Source: Pseudoalteromonas luteoviolacea NCIMB 1944
Lineage (GTDB): Bacteria > Pseudomonadota > Gammaproteobacteria > Enterobacterales > Alteromonadaceae
Length of the DNA: 64,000 bases
Reading direction: 5' to 3'
NCBI RefSeq assembly: GCF_001625565.1
Contig: NZ_AUXS01000016.1
Location: 372,001-436,000 of the forward strand
Shown here: in pieces, positions 10,709-21,112 of the stretch
How the letters are laid out: every line of letters begins with the position of its first letter
How positions within the stretch are numbered: position 1 is the stretch's first letter
Position numbers and translations under genes: made by a program
Notes under the pieces: model-generated
The model's database searches: none
Told to the model about the DNA's origin: nothing
The model's input: only the letters and a program-made list of their open reading frames with translations

Positions 10709-13180
10709 TTAGAATGTATTACTGATGTTGAAGCTGATGTTCTTAGTATCATCGTCATCTTCTTTCTTCAGCGGATACGCAAAACTAATTAACATTGGTC
10801 CCATCGGTGAGATCCATTGAATAGACATACCGGTTGAAACCCTAAAACGGCTTGGATCAGAGAAATCAGACAGTTGATTATACTGATGCTCTGGCAGGTT
10901 TGCGTAGCGGTCTACGTCAAACTCAGTATCCCAAACGTTTGCCGCATCGACAAAGAAACTCGTTCTAACAGAACTTGTGTTTTCGTCATCTAGGAATGGT
11001 GTCGGCACAATCATTTCAGCACCAAATACGGCTTTCGCATTACCACCAATACGACCAGCTGTAATCAATTGGTCGAACGCTGGATCGCCCCCGATAATGT
11101 TACTATCCGAGCCATCTGGGAGAGGAGAACCAATAATAGATTGAGGTCTACGTTGTACCGCAAGTGGTAGTATCGTATTTCGCTCAAAACCTCTCAATTC
11201 CATCTCGGTGATACGATAGAACTCTTGGAACGGAAGAACTTGATCAAAGCCATTTTCCGAACCGTAACCATTACCATATGCCAATGATGCTCTGGTTGAG
11301 AACACCCAACGGTGATCATTACTCACAGGCCAATAAAAACGCGAATCGTAACTTAATTTAAAGTAATTTAAATCTGAGTTTGGCGTCGTAATATTAAAGT
11401 TGGCATTTTGACGAGAGCCATCTGTTGGGAACATACCACGGTTTACTGTAATACGTGACCAGCCAATCCCTAACTCATACTTAGTGAAATCATACCCACC
11501 ATCTGGGTCATTTGGATCTTGGAAGGTTAGTCTGAGAACTCGAGTCTGTTCATAATCAGCGATTCGGTCAAGTTCTTCTTCAACCCAACGGAAACTAAAG
11601 TTCAAACGGTTAACCGGGTTAATTGGAATACCAAAATGCGTACCAATACCGTAACTACGAGAGTCGTAATCAATTAGACCAATTTCAGAACCATCAAACT
11701 TACTGAAGAAGACACTACTACCTTGAGAAATACCATCAGGCGTGAAATATGGATCTGTGTACGATACGCTATAGCGTGTAGACGCCTTTGACGTATTGAC
11801 GTTAAACGCGACTTGGTCACCAGAGCCTAAAAAGTTTGACTCACTCACACCGACATTAAACTGTAAGCCCGCATAAGAACCGTACGCAACACCTGCTTGG
11901 AAACTACCAGCAGGTTGTTCTTTAACGTTAAAATCTACATCTACTTGATCGTCCACACCAGGGATTGGTTTGACTTCAAAATCCACGGTCTCCATGTACG
12001 GTAGACGTTGAATTTGCAGTTTAGAACGCTCAAGGCTTTGATTAGATAGCCACGCACCTTCAAGTTGTGTCATTTCTCTTCGAACAACGTGATCGGCTGT
12101 ACTTTGGTTACCATTGACAAGAATACGACGAACATAAACACGCTTGCCCGGATCTACGGATAAGGTTAAATGCACTTCTTTGTTTTCATCATCAATATCT
12201 GGAATTGTACGTACTTCAGCATTGGCATAACCAAAGCGTGCTAAGTAACCCTTGATGAATTCTTCTGATGAAGTAACCAATGAACCGTTATATAGCTCAC
12301 CAGACTTTAACGGAATGACGCTTTCTATCAACTCTTCACGTCCAAGTAAATCACCGATAAAGTCAAACCCTTTAACCGTGTACTTTTCACCTTCTGAGAT
12401 GTTTGCGGTCACGTAAACTGACTCGCGCTCAGGGCTAACAGAAACTTGCGTTGAGTCGATATTAAATCTCAAATAGCCTCGATCAAGATAGTAGCTACGG
12501 ATTTTCTCCAAATCGCCTTCAATCGTTTGCTTTTGATAACGATCGCTAGACAAGAACTTCCACCAAGGTAAATCTTGCTGAGACTCCACTAGTCGAAGTA
12601 ATTGCTCGTCAGAGAATAATTCATTACCAACAAGGTTAATCTGACGCACAGAAGCTGCATCGCCTTCATCAAACTCAAACTTAAGCTTAACTCGGTTACG
12701 TGGCAACTCGACAATGCTTACTTCCATTTTTGCATTGTATTTACCAATACTATGGAAGAACTCGATAAGACCTTTTTCAATCCCGTCGATAACCGTTCTA
12801 TCTAGAGTTTCACCTGTTCGAATGTCTTTACCATCCAAACTTTCCTGCAACTGTTCATCTTTTATGTCTTTGTTGCCATCAAATTCAATTGAAGCGATGG
12901 TTGGACGCTCTTTCACCTTGAAAACAATTTGATTACCATCACGGTAAGCAGAAATATCGTCGAAATGCCCTGATGAAAACAGCGCCTTAATGGTTTTTGA
13001 AACCGTATAGTTATCAACTTCATCACCAACGTTAATTGGAATATGAGTCAAGGCTGCACCTAGTGCAACACGTTGTAACCCTTCAACTTTTAAATCTTCT
13101 ACGATAAAGGAGTTTTGCCCTAGAGCAGCAAAACTAGCGCCAAGTAAACTCGTTACAGCTAAATGTTTTTTTATAGGCAT
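10709..13180 (-). CDS. bamA: Outer membrane protein assembly factor BamA
   Basis: BamA is the central beta-barrel subunit of the BAM complex that inserts outer-membrane proteins. The 823-residue protein has a signal peptide (MPIKKHLAVTSLLGASFAALG). Five POTRA domains follow (from FIVEDLKVEGLQRVALG to about residue 430), and then the C-terminal barrel of the Omp85 family. The chain ends in NISNTF with the C-terminal phenylalanine of outer-membrane barrels. Downstream is skp and upstream is rseP, so the envelope protease, the insertase and its chaperone are co-transcribed. Confidence 0.97.
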   Translation of the reverse strand: MPIKKHLAVTSLLGASFAALGQNSFIVEDLKVEGLQRVALGAALTHIPINVGDEVDNYTVSKTIKALFSSGHFDDISAYRDGNQIVFKVKERPTIASIEFDGNKDIKDEQLQESLDGKDIRTGETLDRTVIDGIEKGLIEFFHSIGKYNAKMEVSIVELPRNRVKLKFEFDEGDAASVRQINLVGNELFSDEQLLRLVESQQDLPWWKFLSSDRYQKQTIEGDLEKIRSYYLDRGYLRFNIDSTQVSVSPERESVYVTANISEGEKYTVKGFDFIGDLLGREELIESVIPLKSGELYNGSLVTSSEEFIKGYLARFGYANAEVRTIPDIDDENKEVHLTLSVDPGKRVYVRRILVNGNQSTADHVVRREMTQLEGAWLSNQSLERSKLQIQRLPYMETVDFEVKPIPGVDDQVDVDFNVKEQPAGSFQAGVAYGSYAGLQFNVGVSESNFLGSGDQVAFNVNTSKASTRYSVSYTDPYFTPDGISQGSSVFFSKFDGSEIGLIDYDSRSYGIGTHFGIPINPVNRLNFSFRWVEEELDRIADYEQTRVLRLTFQDPNDPDGGYDFTKYELGIGWSRITVNRGMFPTDGSRQNANFNITTPNSDLNYFKLSYDSRFYWPVSNDHRWVFSTRASLAYGNGYGSENGFDQVLPFQEFYRITEMELRGFERNTILPLAVQRRPQSIIGSPLPDGSDSNIIGGDPAFDQLITAGRIGGNAKAVFGAEMIVPTPFLDDENTSSVRTSFFVDAANVWDTEFDVDRYANLPEHQYNQLSDFSDPSRFRVSTGMSIQWISPMGPMLISFAYPLKKEDDDDTKNISFNISNTF

Positions 13181-13252
13181 TTTGTTATCTTTATCCTTTA
13201 CAGCTTACGGCGAACTACGCGCCACGTGCGCTACCGCCCTTATTCTAAGAGC

Positions 13253-14605
13253 CTAGAGCCTCGATACATCATTAAACAGTGCAAAACAGGTCAGTGCCAG
13301 CAACATCATTGCTCCCAGCTTATAACCTAACTCTTGTGTCTTTTCAGAGACCGGTTTTTTTCGAATTAGTTCAATTAAGTAATACATCAAATGTCCGCCA
13401 TCCAACATCGGCAGTGGTAAAAGGTTAAAAACCCCTAAGTTGACGCTTATCAGAGCTAGAAAGCTCAAAAAGGCAACTAATCCATAACTAACACTGTCAC
13501 CAGCCCCTACTGCAATTCCAACAGGCCCACTGATATTTTTCACAGAGACTTGGCCTGTGATCAGGTTGCCTATCATATCGAAGCTCAGCATGGTCAGGGC
13601 ATAGGTTTTCTGAACGCCAAGCACGATACTATCGAACACACCATACTGTCTAGTCTCAATGTACCCTGAAGGCCAACTTTTCTGTCTAGGTACAACCCCT
13701 AAATACCCAATGGATGTTCCCTGCGAAGTTTCACGGGCATCTGGTGTAATATTCAACGTTACTGTCTGATTGTCTCTCAGTACAGTGAGCACACTTTGTT
13801 TGTTGGGTGATAACTGGACTAGCTCGACAAATTGTGACCAACTAGAAACCTGCTCTTGGTTAAACGATACGACCACATCGCCAACTTGCACGCCCGCTTT
13901 TTGAGCAGCTGAGTGTTCTGCTACCAATGCTAGCTCTGTTGTAATATCAGGCCGATATGGCGTTATACCGATTGACGTCAATGGCGCTACATCCCGCTCA
14001 TCTAGCTTCCAACCATCGACATTGAGTGTTCTTATCGCAATTTGGCCTTGTTTGTCTGTCACCTTAATATCTAAGCGCTGCTCACCGAGGCTTGATATCA
14101 CTGCAAAGTTTACATCTTGCCAAGAGGTGACTTCTTCGTCTGCGATACGTTTGATGACATCTCCCGGTTGCACTCCTGCTTGATAGGCAATTGAGTTTGG
14201 TACAATAGTACCGACCACAGGCTTTATATTCTGTACGCCGATGATATACATTATTGCTAACGCAAATATTGCAAACAAGAAATTAGCCAATGGTCCAGCA
14301 ACAGCAACCGCCATTCTGGCGTAGACGGACTTACTATCTAAGGTGCGCGTTCGGTCATGTTCTGCCACATCATCCACGCGAGAGTCCAACATTCTGACAT
14401 AACCACCTAAGGGGATCACTGAAATGGCGTATTCTGTGCCGAGTTTGTCGTACCAAGTGATAAGAGGCTTACCAAAGCCTATTGAGAAACGCAGAACTTT
14501 CACACCGGCTTTTCTGGCAACCCAAAAGTGTCCATATTCATGTACTGCGACTAAAATACTGAGCGCAACAACGAAAGAACCAAGATTCCAGAAAAAATCA
14601 ATCAT
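13253..14605 (-). CDS. rseP: Site-2 intramembrane metalloprotease RseP
   Basis: RseP cleaves the anti-sigma factor RseA inside the membrane and so releases sigma-E under envelope stress. It also removes leftover signal peptides. The 450-residue protein has the zinc motif HEYGH on the first transmembrane helix (about residues 22-26) and two PDZ domains in the middle. The second metal-ligand motif is NLLPLPMLDGGH near residue 395. Its ATG overlaps the end of dxr by one base. It lies directly upstream of bamA, whose assembly defects it helps to sense. Confidence 0.96.
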   Translation of the reverse strand: MIDFFWNLGSFVVALSILVAVHEYGHFWVARKAGVKVLRFSIGFGKPLITWYDKLGTEYAISVIPLGGYVRMLDSRVDDVAEHDRTRTLDSKSVYARMAVAVAGPLANFLFAIFALAIMYIIGVQNIKPVVGTIVPNSIAYQAGVQPGDVIKRIADEEVTSWQDVNFAVISSLGEQRLDIKVTDKQGQIAIRTLNVDGWKLDERDVAPLTSIGITPYRPDITTELALVAEHSAAQKAGVQVGDVVVSFNQEQVSSWSQFVELVQLSPNKQSVLTVLRDNQTVTLNITPDARETSQGTSIGYLGVVPRQKSWPSGYIETRQYGVFDSIVLGVQKTYALTMLSFDMIGNLITGQVSVKNISGPVGIAVGAGDSVSYGLVAFLSFLALISVNLGVFNLLPLPMLDGGHLMYYLIELIRKKPVSEKTQELGYKLGAMMLLALTCFALFNDVSRL

Positions 14606-15813
14606 TAGCGCATCTGCCTCATAACAAGTTCATTAGCACATCTGCGAGCTTCTGAGTCTGCGTCCATGATCTCCTCCAATGAGTTCACTTCACTCAGTGC
14701 ACTCATTGACAAAACTTGCTCATTCACTTTGAAAATATCCATAAAGCCAATTTGGTTTTTCAAAAACGCTGCCACTGACACTTCATTCGCGGCATTGAGC
14801 GTAGTCGTGGCGGCTTGGCCTAGACGACACGCTTCTATTGCTAATTTTAAATTTGGATAGCGAGCGTAGTCTGGCTCGGTAAACGTAAAATCTCTCATGT
14901 CAGAAAAATCGAGAGGCTTTACACCCGCATCAATGCGCTCAGGGTAAGCTAACCCGTATGCAATAGGTGTTCGCATATCTGGCTGTCCCATTTGAGCGAT
15001 AACAGAACCATCTTGATACTGTACCATTGAGTGGATCATGCTCTGCGGGTGGATCACGACCTCTATATCATCAGCCTGACAATCAAATAACCACTTGGCT
15101 TCGATAAACTCAAGGCCCTTATTCATCATCGTAGCAGAATCAACGGAGATTTTTTGGCCCATAGACCAATTCGGGTGAGCGACGGCTTCTGCAACCGTAA
15201 CAGCATCTAGCGTTTTTATATCGCGGTTTAAGAAAGGTCCACCAGATCCCGTTAAGAGTATTTTTCGTATCCCCAAAGGCGCAAAGTTGGTTTGAATACC
15301 TTGTTGCATTTGACGAGGCATGCATTGAAATATTGCGTTGTGCTCACTGTCTATCGGCAGTAGTGTCGCACCGTGGCGCTTCACTTTATCCATAAACAAC
15401 TTGCCAGACATGACCAATGACTCTTTGTTGGCCAGTAATACTTTTTTGCCAGCCTCGACCGCAGCTAATGTCGGCAGTAGCCCCGCAGCGCCAACAATGG
15501 CAGACATCACAATATCTACATCACTGTGCGCTGAAACGTCGCACATGGCTTGGGTGCCGCTAAGGACTTCTGTGTCTACATCCTGCAAGCGCGTTCTCAA
15601 AGACCGAGCTGCGGCTTCGTCATGCATAACCACATATTTAGGTTTGTGGAGTATGACTTGTTGGTGAACCACATCGACGTTTTTACCGGCAACAAGAGCA
15701 AAAACATTAAAGCGTTCTTTGTTTCGGCTGATTACATCTAAGGTTGATGTACCGATAGAGCCACTAGAACCGAGTATAACTACTTGCTCAGTCACTGACT
15801 TTACTGCGCTCAT
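14605..15813 (-). CDS. dxr: 1-deoxy-D-xylulose-5-phosphate reductoisomerase
   Basis: Dxr (IspC) rearranges and reduces DXP to 2-C-methyl-D-erythritol 4-phosphate with NADPH, the first committed step of the MEP isoprenoid pathway. It shows the NADPH-binding LGSSGSIGTSTLDVI near the N-terminus and the metal- and substrate-binding region LPIDSEHNAIFQ. Later come SGGPF and VDSATMMNKGLE. I chose the ATG at 15811-15813 (402 residues) because it overlaps the cdsA stop as ATGA. A GTG five codons upstream is in frame but would add a non-conserved tail. Confidence 0.96.
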   Translation of the reverse strand: MSAVKSVTEQVVILGSSGSIGTSTLDVISRNKERFNVFALVAGKNVDVVHQQVILHKPKYVVMHDEAAARSLRTRLQDVDTEVLSGTQAMCDVSAHSDVDIVMSAIVGAAGLLPTLAAVEAGKKVLLANKESLVMSGKLFMDKVKRHGATLLPIDSEHNAIFQCMPRQMQQGIQTNFAPLGIRKILLTGSGGPFLNRDIKTLDAVTVAEAVAHPNWSMGQKISVDSATMMNKGLEFIEAKWLFDCQADDIEVVIHPQSMIHSMVQYQDGSVIAQMGQPDMRTPIAYGLAYPERIDAGVKPLDFSDMRDFTFTEPDYARYPNLKLAIEACRLGQAATTTLNAANEVSVAAFLKNQIGFMDIFKVNEQVLSMSALSEVNSLEEIMDADSEARRCANELVMRQMR

Positions 15814-16676
15814 AACGTCACCGTCCACGCATAAAGTAACGCGAATATAGGTGCCGCAGCTGTCAGGCTATCTATGCGATCTAAAATTCCGCCGTGACCA
15901 GGCAAGCAACTTCCTGAGTCTTTCAACCCTGCTTCTCGTTTAAACATACTCTCAAGCAGATCACCAATCGCCGAAAATAGCGCAATAACGACCGTCAATA
16001 AACCGTACATTAACCAGTGTTTGTGTCCAACGTCTGCGCAAAAACAAAAAATTAAAACAAACACAACAGCCGTAAGCAGCCCACCAATAAGCCCTTCGAT
16101 TGTTTTGTTCGGGCTCACATTTGGCATAAGCTTTCTCTTACCGAGATTTTTACCGGCAAAATAAGCACCAATATCTGCACTCCAAACAATGCCCAGCACG
16201 ACCATAATTAACACTGAACCAAACTGTTCAGACGAATGGTATTCTGCGCTTCTTAGGACATTCAAAGCTAGCCATAAAGGGATGAGCGTTAAAAAGCCTG
16301 CGATCCCAGGCATAACCATCCCTTGGCTCCAAGACTTAGCCATTTTTGGATATCGCAGTACAAGCAGCGTCGCAACAATCCACCACGCCGCTGCAAGCGT
16401 AAATATATAATTGGCATCTGCGACTAACTTTTTCCCTTGCCAAAGACTTTCAATTGGCCAGTGAAAGTGCAATGTCGCAATCAATACACCCGTCACAGCA
16501 ACATAGGCCAACCGATACAGTGGCTTGGTGATACCCATTAACGACGCCCATTCCCAGGCACCTAGTAACACAATTGATGCGGCTATCACACTAAATAGGT
16601 TCAGTGGGGTATAAAATACTAAAATTAGCGCCAGCGGTGCGAGCACAGCTGACGTCATAATGCGTTGTTTTAACAA
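15810..16676 (-). CDS. cdsA: Phosphatidate cytidylyltransferase
   Basis: CdsA makes CDP-diacylglycerol from phosphatidate and CTP, the branch point for bacterial phospholipids. The 288-residue, highly hydrophobic protein has about eight membrane segments. The family signature FKREAGLKDSGSCLPGHGG, followed by ILDRIDSL, lies near the C-terminus. The stop codon overlaps the dxr start (ATGA). It follows uppS by 11 nt, the standard uppS-cdsA-dxr-rseP order. Confidence 0.97.
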   Translation of the reverse strand: MLKQRIMTSAVLAPLALILVFYTPLNLFSVIAASIVLLGAWEWASLMGITKPLYRLAYVAVTGVLIATLHFHWPIESLWQGKKLVADANYIFTLAAAWWIVATLLVLRYPKMAKSWSQGMVMPGIAGFLTLIPLWLALNVLRSAEYHSSEQFGSVLIMVVLGIVWSADIGAYFAGKNLGKRKLMPNVSPNKTIEGLIGGLLTAVVFVLIFCFCADVGHKHWLMYGLLTVVIALFSAIGDLLESMFKREAGLKDSGSCLPGHGGILDRIDSLTAAAPIFALLYAWTVTL

Positions 16677-16687
16677 ACTGTATACCT

Positions 16688-17461
16688 TTAACTTGTTGAA
16701 TTGCTCTCGGCGAGTAGTTGTTTTATTTGTTCACCTGTGCAACCAAAGCGCCTTTCTCTAGAAATATAGCAAGCGATAGCTTCTGAGAAAGCTTCTTCGT
16801 CAAAATCAGGCCAAAGAGTCTCTGTAAAATACAGCTCTGCGTATGCAGCTTGCCAGAGCAAGAAATTGCTTATCCGGTAATCTCCTCCAGTACGGATTAG
16901 AAGGTCTAGTGGGCTTTGATCAGCCATAGTTAGCTGTTTTGATAAAGCTTCTTCAGTGATATCAGCTACATCCAGCTCGCCACTTTTTACTTGTGATGCT
17001 AAAGATTGAGCTGCCGTGATGATATCCCATCGGCCTCCATAGTTTGCAGCGATATTTAATTGCAAGCCAGAATTCTCGGCAGTTAATGCATGAGCGCTGT
17101 GTACTTTATCTTGCAAGCTTTGAGGAAACTTTGATATATCGCCAATAATATTCAGTTTTACATTATTTTTATGTAACTTTTTTACTTCTTTACTCAAGAC
17201 GAAAAGGAATAATTCCATCAAGGTACTGACTTCATCCTCAGGTCTACGCCAGTTTTCACTGCTAAATGCGAACAGAGTTAAAGACTCTATGCCTAATTTA
17301 GAGCAAAACTGTACAGCGCTGCGAACAGAGTCTACACCCTTTTTATGACCATAAGCTCTTGGGCGTTTACGGGCTTGAGCCCAACGTCCATTGCCATCCA
17401 TAATTATGGCAACATGCTTTGGTAGTGATTGTTGAGAAATCGCGTCAGCGTTTAAAACCAT
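16688..17461 (-). CDS. uppS: Undecaprenyl diphosphate synthase
   Basis: UppS is a cis-prenyltransferase that extends farnesyl diphosphate with eight isopentenyl units to C55-PP, the lipid carrier for peptidoglycan and surface glycans. The 257-residue protein has the diagnostic [17 protein letters not shown] with the catalytic Asp near residue 21. It also has [16 protein letters not shown] and the C-terminal [17 protein letters not shown]. It is the first gene of the long run that ends with dnaE. Confidence 0.97.
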   Translation of the reverse strand: MVLNADAISQQSLPKHVAIIMDGNGRWAQARKRPRAYGHKKGVDSVRSAVQFCSKLGIESLTLFAFSSENWRRPEDEVSTLMELFLFVLSKEVKKLHKNNVKLNIIGDISKFPQSLQDKVHSAHALTAENSGLQLNIAANYGGRWDIITAAQSLASQVKSGELDVADITEEALSKQLTMADQSPLDLLIRTGGDYRISNFLLWQAAYAELYFTETLWPDFDEEAFSEAIACYISRERRFGCTGEQIKQLLAESNSTS

Positions 17462-17492
17462 AGTACTATTTTAAATAAAAAAAACGCCGCCT

Positions 17493-17498
17493 AGTATA
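17493..17498 (-). promoter_or_regulatory. Possible -10 element for the uppS-dnaE operon
   Basis: On the minus strand TATACT is followed by a GC-rich stretch (AGGCGGCG), about 32 nt upstream of the uppS start codon. No good -35 hexamer lies at 16-18 nt, so this is only a partial promoter match. Confidence 0.3.
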
Positions 17499-17628
17499 GC
17501 GCAGTCGTCGCTGCAAACCTAATAAAATTCTTTATCTTCAAATTACAAAAAAACTGCTGAAATTTTACACCGAAACTTTATGAGTATGTAAATATCCTAA
17601 ATCCGCAATAATTTTTACCTCTGAACAC

Positions 17629-17652
17629 GAAAAAAGCCGCTATAAAGCGGCT
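17629..17652 (-). terminator. Terminator after frr
   Basis: The inverted repeat AGCCGC/GCGGCT (17635-17640 with 17647-17652) is followed on the minus strand by a T6 run. It lies just past the frr stop, so the rpsB-tsf-pyrH-frr block should end here, separate from uppS. Confidence 0.85.
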
Positions 17653-17679
17653 CTTCGTTTAAAGCTTTGGTGGCTGGAA

Positions 17680-18237
17680 TTAGATTTCCATCAGCTCAGC
17701 TTCTTTTGCACTTAACTGTGTGTCCATTTCTTTAATGTGCGCATCTGTGATCTTTTGGATTTGATCTTCAGCTTGGCGCGCTTCATCTTCAGAAATTTCT
17801 TTGTCTTTTAGTAGTGCTTTGATGTCACCATTCGCATCGCGGCGAATGTTACGCACTGCTACGCGGCCGCCTTCTACTTCGCCACGAACAATTTTGATTA
17901 AGTCTTTACGACGTTCTTCTGTAAGTGGAGGAAGCGGTACACGAATAACAGTGCCAGCTGACATTGGGTTTAGACCCAAATCAGAAGCCATAATCGCTTT
18001 TTCAACCGCTTGCGCTAATGACTTGTCGAAGACATTGATAGCAAGTGTACGAGAATCTTCAACAGTTACGTTCGCAACCTGGTTAAGTGGCGTATCAGCG
18101 CCATAGTATGAAACTGAAATACCATCAAGTAGTGCTGGATGAGCACGACCAGTGCGAATTTTAGATAGTTGGCTAGCTAGCGCTGCCACACTTTTTTTCA
18201 TGCGCTCTTGAGCGTCTTTTTGGATATCATTAATCAC
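17680..18237 (-). CDS. frr: Ribosome recycling factor
   Basis: RRF acts with EF-G to split post-termination ribosomes. The 185-residue length is exact for the family. Conserved parts are [17 protein letters not shown] near residue 25, the [24 protein letters not shown] hinge-to-domain region, and the charged coiled-coil C-terminus ending in KEAELMEI. It lies 104 nt downstream of pyrH, in the usual tsf-pyrH-frr order, and is followed by a clear terminator. Confidence 0.98.
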   Translation of the reverse strand: MINDIQKDAQERMKKSVAALASQLSKIRTGRAHPALLDGISVSYYGADTPLNQVANVTVEDSRTLAINVFDKSLAQAVEKAIMASDLGLNPMSAGTVIRVPLPPLTEERRKDLIKIVRGEVEGGRVAVRNIRRDANGDIKALLKDKEISEDEARQAEDQIQKITDAHIKEMDTQLSAKEAELMEI

Positions 18238-18305
18238 AGTTGCAATCCTATTTTTACTGTTCCAACCTCTAGCTAAATCACGCTATTTAGGCTGGGTTAT
18301 TCTAA

Positions 18306-18332
18306 GAGAATGGGGCCTCAAGCCCCATTCTC
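18306..18332 (-). terminator. Hairpin between pyrH and frr, no U-run
   Basis: A perfect 11-bp inverted repeat (18306-18316 with 18322-18332, loop of 5) lies 9 nt past the pyrH stop. It lacks a following U-run on the minus strand, so it is more likely a weak attenuator or mRNA 3'-end stabiliser than a full terminator. Confidence 0.5.
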
Positions 18333-18341
18333 AATTGCTGT

Positions 18342-19082
18342 TTATTCCGCTGCTTTTTTCGACGTGATCAGGGTACCTTCATCTTCACCCATGATGACAC
18401 GCTTCAAAGCACCTGGCTTGTTCATGTTAAATACGCTTAACGGCATATTGTGGTCACGAGCCAAAGTGAATGCAGCTAAATCCATTACTTTTAGTTCTTT
18501 ATCAATTATTTCGTCATGAGTCAGCTGGCTATACAAAGTTGCTTCAGGGTTTTTAACAGGATCATCACTGTAAACACCGTCTACTTTCGTTGCTTTGATT
18601 ACTGTATCAGCTTCAATTTCAATACCGCGTAAACACGCAGCTGAATCAGTGGTAAAGAATGGGTTGCCGGTACCTGCTGAAAAGATAACAACACGGCCTG
18701 ATTTTAACAAGCTAATTGCCTCAGCCCAATTGTACGCATCACACACACCATTTAGTGGAATTGCAGACATCAAACGGGCATTAACGAACGCTCTGTGCAA
18801 TGCATCGCGCATCGCCAAGCCATTCATCACTGTCGCTAACATGCCCATATGGTCACCAACAACACGGTTCATACCCGCTTCCGCTAATGATCCGCCGCGT
18901 AAAAAGTTACCGCCGCCGATAACCAAACCCACTTCTACGTCGAGTTCTACAAGCTCTTTGATTTCTTGCGCCATACGATCCAATACTTTTGGATCAATAC
19001 CAAAGCCTTCATCTCCCATTAAAGCTTCACCGCTTAATTTAAGAAGAACGCGTCTAAAAACAGGTTTTCGATTGATAGTCAT
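18342..19082 (-). CDS. pyrH: Uridylate kinase
   Basis: PyrH phosphorylates UMP to UDP for pyrimidine nucleotide synthesis. It belongs to the amino acid kinase fold and is unrelated to eukaryotic UMP kinases. The 246-residue protein has [22 protein letters not shown], the glycine-rich [11 protein letters not shown], and [16 protein letters not shown]. It lies between tsf and frr and is separated from tsf by a strong hairpin. Confidence 0.98.
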   Translation of the reverse strand: MTINRKPVFRRVLLKLSGEALMGDEGFGIDPKVLDRMAQEIKELVELDVEVGLVIGGGNFLRGGSLAEAGMNRVVGDHMGMLATVMNGLAMRDALHRAFVNARLMSAIPLNGVCDAYNWAEAISLLKSGRVVIFSAGTGNPFFTTDSAACLRGIEIEADTVIKATKVDGVYSDDPVKNPEATLYSQLTHDEIIDKELKVMDLAAFTLARDHNMPLSVFNMNKPGALKRVIMGEDEGTLITSKKAAE

Positions 19083-19112
19083 AATTTCCGGGCCAAGTTA
19101 AAATTGAGACAA

Positions 19113-19155
19113 AAAATAACCGCGCTTATGATAGACATAAATGCGCGGTTATTTT
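19113..19155. terminator. Strong hairpin between tsf and pyrH
   Basis: A perfect 13-bp arm pair (19113-19125 with 19143-19155) encloses a second inverted repeat TTATG/CATAA, so the stem can extend with a two-base bulge. A-rich and T-rich ends give U-tails in both directions. It should terminate or strongly attenuate transcripts leaving tsf. Confidence 0.75.
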
Positions 19156-19223
19156 AGAGAATTTTCTTCATTGACGCAAAAGCAAATCAACACTTTTATG
19201 TCAATAAGATTATTCTATTGCGA

Positions 19224-20075
19224 TTATTCGCCTTTTGCAGCAGCGATCTGTGCAGCAACTTCAGCAGCGAAGTCTTCTTCTTTCTTCTCGATACCTTCAC
19301 CAACTTCTAGGCGAATGAATGAAGAAACAGTAGCACCTTTCTCTTTAAGGTACTCACCTACAGACTTCTTAGGCTCCATGATGAAAGCTTGACCAGTAAG
19401 AGAGATCTCACCAGTGAACTTCTTCATGCGGCCAACAACCATTTTTTCTGCGATTTCAGCAGGCTTGCCTTCGTTCATAGCGATTTCAACCTGAACCGCT
19501 TTTTCTTTCTCTACAACGTCAGCTGGTACGTCTTCTGGGTTTAGGTAGTCAGGCTTAGAAGCAGCAACGTGCATTGCAACGTGCTTAAGAGTTTCTTCGT
19601 CAGCATCACCAGTTACAACAACACCGATACGGTCGCCGTGACGGTATGCAGATAGCTTGTCACCATCGATGTACTCAACGCGACGAACGTTGATGTTTTC
19701 ACCGATTTTAGCAACTAGAGCAACACGTGTTTCTTCGAACTTTGCTTGAAGGTCAGCAATTGTCGCTTTAGTAGCAACAGCGTCGTCAAGAACAGTGTTA
19801 GCGAAACCTAGGAAGTTTTCGTCTTTAGCAACGAAGTCAGTTTGACAGTTAACTTCAAGAAGTGCAGCGAAGCCTTCGCCTTGCTTGATAAGGATTGTAC
19901 CTTCAGCAGCGATGTTACCTGCTTTTTTAGCAGCTTTAGCAGCACCACTTTTACGCATGTTTTCGATCGCTAGATCGATGTCACCGTTAGTTTCAGTTAG
20001 TGCTTTTTTACAATCCATCATGCCAGCGCCAGTACGCTCGCGAAGTTCTTTAACTAGGGCAGCAGTTACAGCCAT
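19224..20075 (-). CDS. tsf: Translation elongation factor Ts
   Basis: EF-Ts exchanges GDP for GTP on EF-Tu. The 283-residue protein starts [20 protein letters not shown] with the UBA-like N-terminal domain, followed by DCKKALTE. The core contains the conserved [10 protein letters not shown] near residue 80, which contacts EF-Tu, and a coiled-coil segment lies toward the C-terminus. It follows rpsB by 104 nt with an intercistronic hairpin, the near-universal rpsB-tsf order. Confidence 0.98.
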   Translation of the reverse strand: MAVTAALVKELRERTGAGMMDCKKALTETNGDIDLAIENMRKSGAAKAAKKAGNIAAEGTILIKQGEGFAALLEVNCQTDFVAKDENFLGFANTVLDDAVATKATIADLQAKFEETRVALVAKIGENINVRRVEYIDGDKLSAYRHGDRIGVVVTGDADEETLKHVAMHVAASKPDYLNPEDVPADVVEKEKAVQVEIAMNEGKPAEIAEKMVVGRMKKFTGEISLTGQAFIMEPKKSVGEYLKEKGATVSSFIRLEVGEGIEKKEEDFAAEVAAQIAAAKGE

Positions 20076-20135
20076 TAGAATATCCTCAATTCTGAATTCG
20101 GTTTTTTGATAAGCGAATTACCGCTTGTAAAGAAT

Positions 20136-20170
20136 ATCAAGCCTTCATCACATTTGGATGAAGACTTGAT
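20136..20170 (-). terminator. Hairpin between rpsB and tsf
   Basis: Arms at 20136-20149 and 20157-20170 pair over 14 positions on the minus strand with a single G-U pair and a 7-nt loop. The tail is only moderately U-rich (ATTCTTT). It is best read as an attenuator that sets the S2 to EF-Ts ratio. Confidence 0.6.
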
Positions 20171-20179
20171 GACAGCTAA

Positions 20180-20908
20180 TTACTCAGCTTCTACGAAATC
20201 GTCGTTTTCTGCTTGAGCAACGATGTTGCTTTCACGACCTTCAGTGATAGCAGTTGCAACAGCTTTAGTGTAAAGCTGGATTGCGCGGATCGCATCGTCG
20301 TTACCTGGGATGATGAAGTCAACACCATCTGGGTTTGAGTTAGTATCAACAACAGATACTACTGGAATACCTAGGTTGTTAGCTTCGCGGATAGCGATGT
20401 GCTCGTGGTCAGCATCGATTACGAAGATAGCGTCAGGTAGACCGCCCATATCTTTGATACCGCCAAGGCTCTTCTCAAGCTTTTCCATTTCACGCGTTTT
20501 CATTAGCGCTTCTTTCTTAGTAAGCTTCTCGAAAGTACCGTCTTGGCTTTGAGTCTCAAGGTCTTTAAGACGCTTGATTGATTGACGAACTGTTTTCCAG
20601 TTAGTCAACATACCACCTAACCAACGGTGATTTACGTAGAACTGCTCACTTGAGATAGCTGCTTCTTTAACTGCTTCACCAGCTGCGCGCTTAGTACCAA
20701 CGAAAAGGATTTTACCTTTGTTAGATGCAACGTTTGATAAAAACTTAAGTGCATCGTTGAAAAGTGGAACTGTCTTTTCTAGGTTGATGATGTGAACGCG
20801 GTTACGTGCACCGAAGATGAACGGCTTCATCTTAGGGTTCCAGTAACGTGCTTGGTGACCGAAGTGAACACCAGCTTGAAGCATATCGCGCATTGAAACG
20901 TTTGCCAT
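20180..20908 (-). CDS. rpsB: 30S ribosomal protein S2
   Basis: S2 is a small-subunit protein that binds late and helps to recruit S1. The protein is 242 residues from [19 protein letters not shown], with the conserved [23 protein letters not shown] and later [28 protein letters not shown] chose the ATG at 20906-20908 because AGAGGAAA lies just upstream and the S2 family starts with this sequence. A longer frame would add 19 unrelated residues from the leader. Confidence 0.98.
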   Translation of the reverse strand: MANVSMRDMLQAGVHFGHQARYWNPKMKPFIFGARNRVHIINLEKTVPLFNDALKFLSNVASNKGKILFVGTKRAAGEAVKEAAISSEQFYVNHRWLGGMLTNWKTVRQSIKRLKDLETQSQDGTFEKLTKKEALMKTREMEKLEKSLGGIKDMGGLPDAIFVIDADHEHIAIREANNLGIPVVSVVDTNSNPDGVDFIIPGNDDAIRAIQLYTKAVATAITEGRESNIVAQAENDDFVEAE

Positions 20909-21106
20909 TGTATTTTCCTCTATTTTAGTAGGGTTAGGCCTCCACATATCCCATAGCACCAACATGCTTATTGCGTATCTTTAACCGATACAAACATGCA
21001 CCCAAGTGTATGTGTCGATATGTGTGTGTGTTAAAATTAAATTTTGCTTGTCTTAAGTACAAACAACCTCAAGATCAAATCTAGAAGATTTATTTGTAAA
21101 AAGACG
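20909..21106 (-). promoter_or_regulatory. Long rpsB mRNA leader
   Basis: About 200 nt separate the predicted start of transcription from the rpsB ATG. Such leaders in gammaproteobacteria are known to bind S2 and mediate feedback on rpsB-tsf. Local pairing is visible (GTATC/GATAC around a 7-nt loop). A short TG/CA dinucleotide run lies at 21021-21031. I cannot draw the full regulatory fold by eye. Confidence 0.45.
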
Positions 21107-21112
21107 GCGCGC

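Noticed and set aside
21021..21031. TG-dinucleotide run as a phase-variation tract
   Set aside because: It is only about five units long, lies in an untranslated leader, and does not overlap the promoter spacer.
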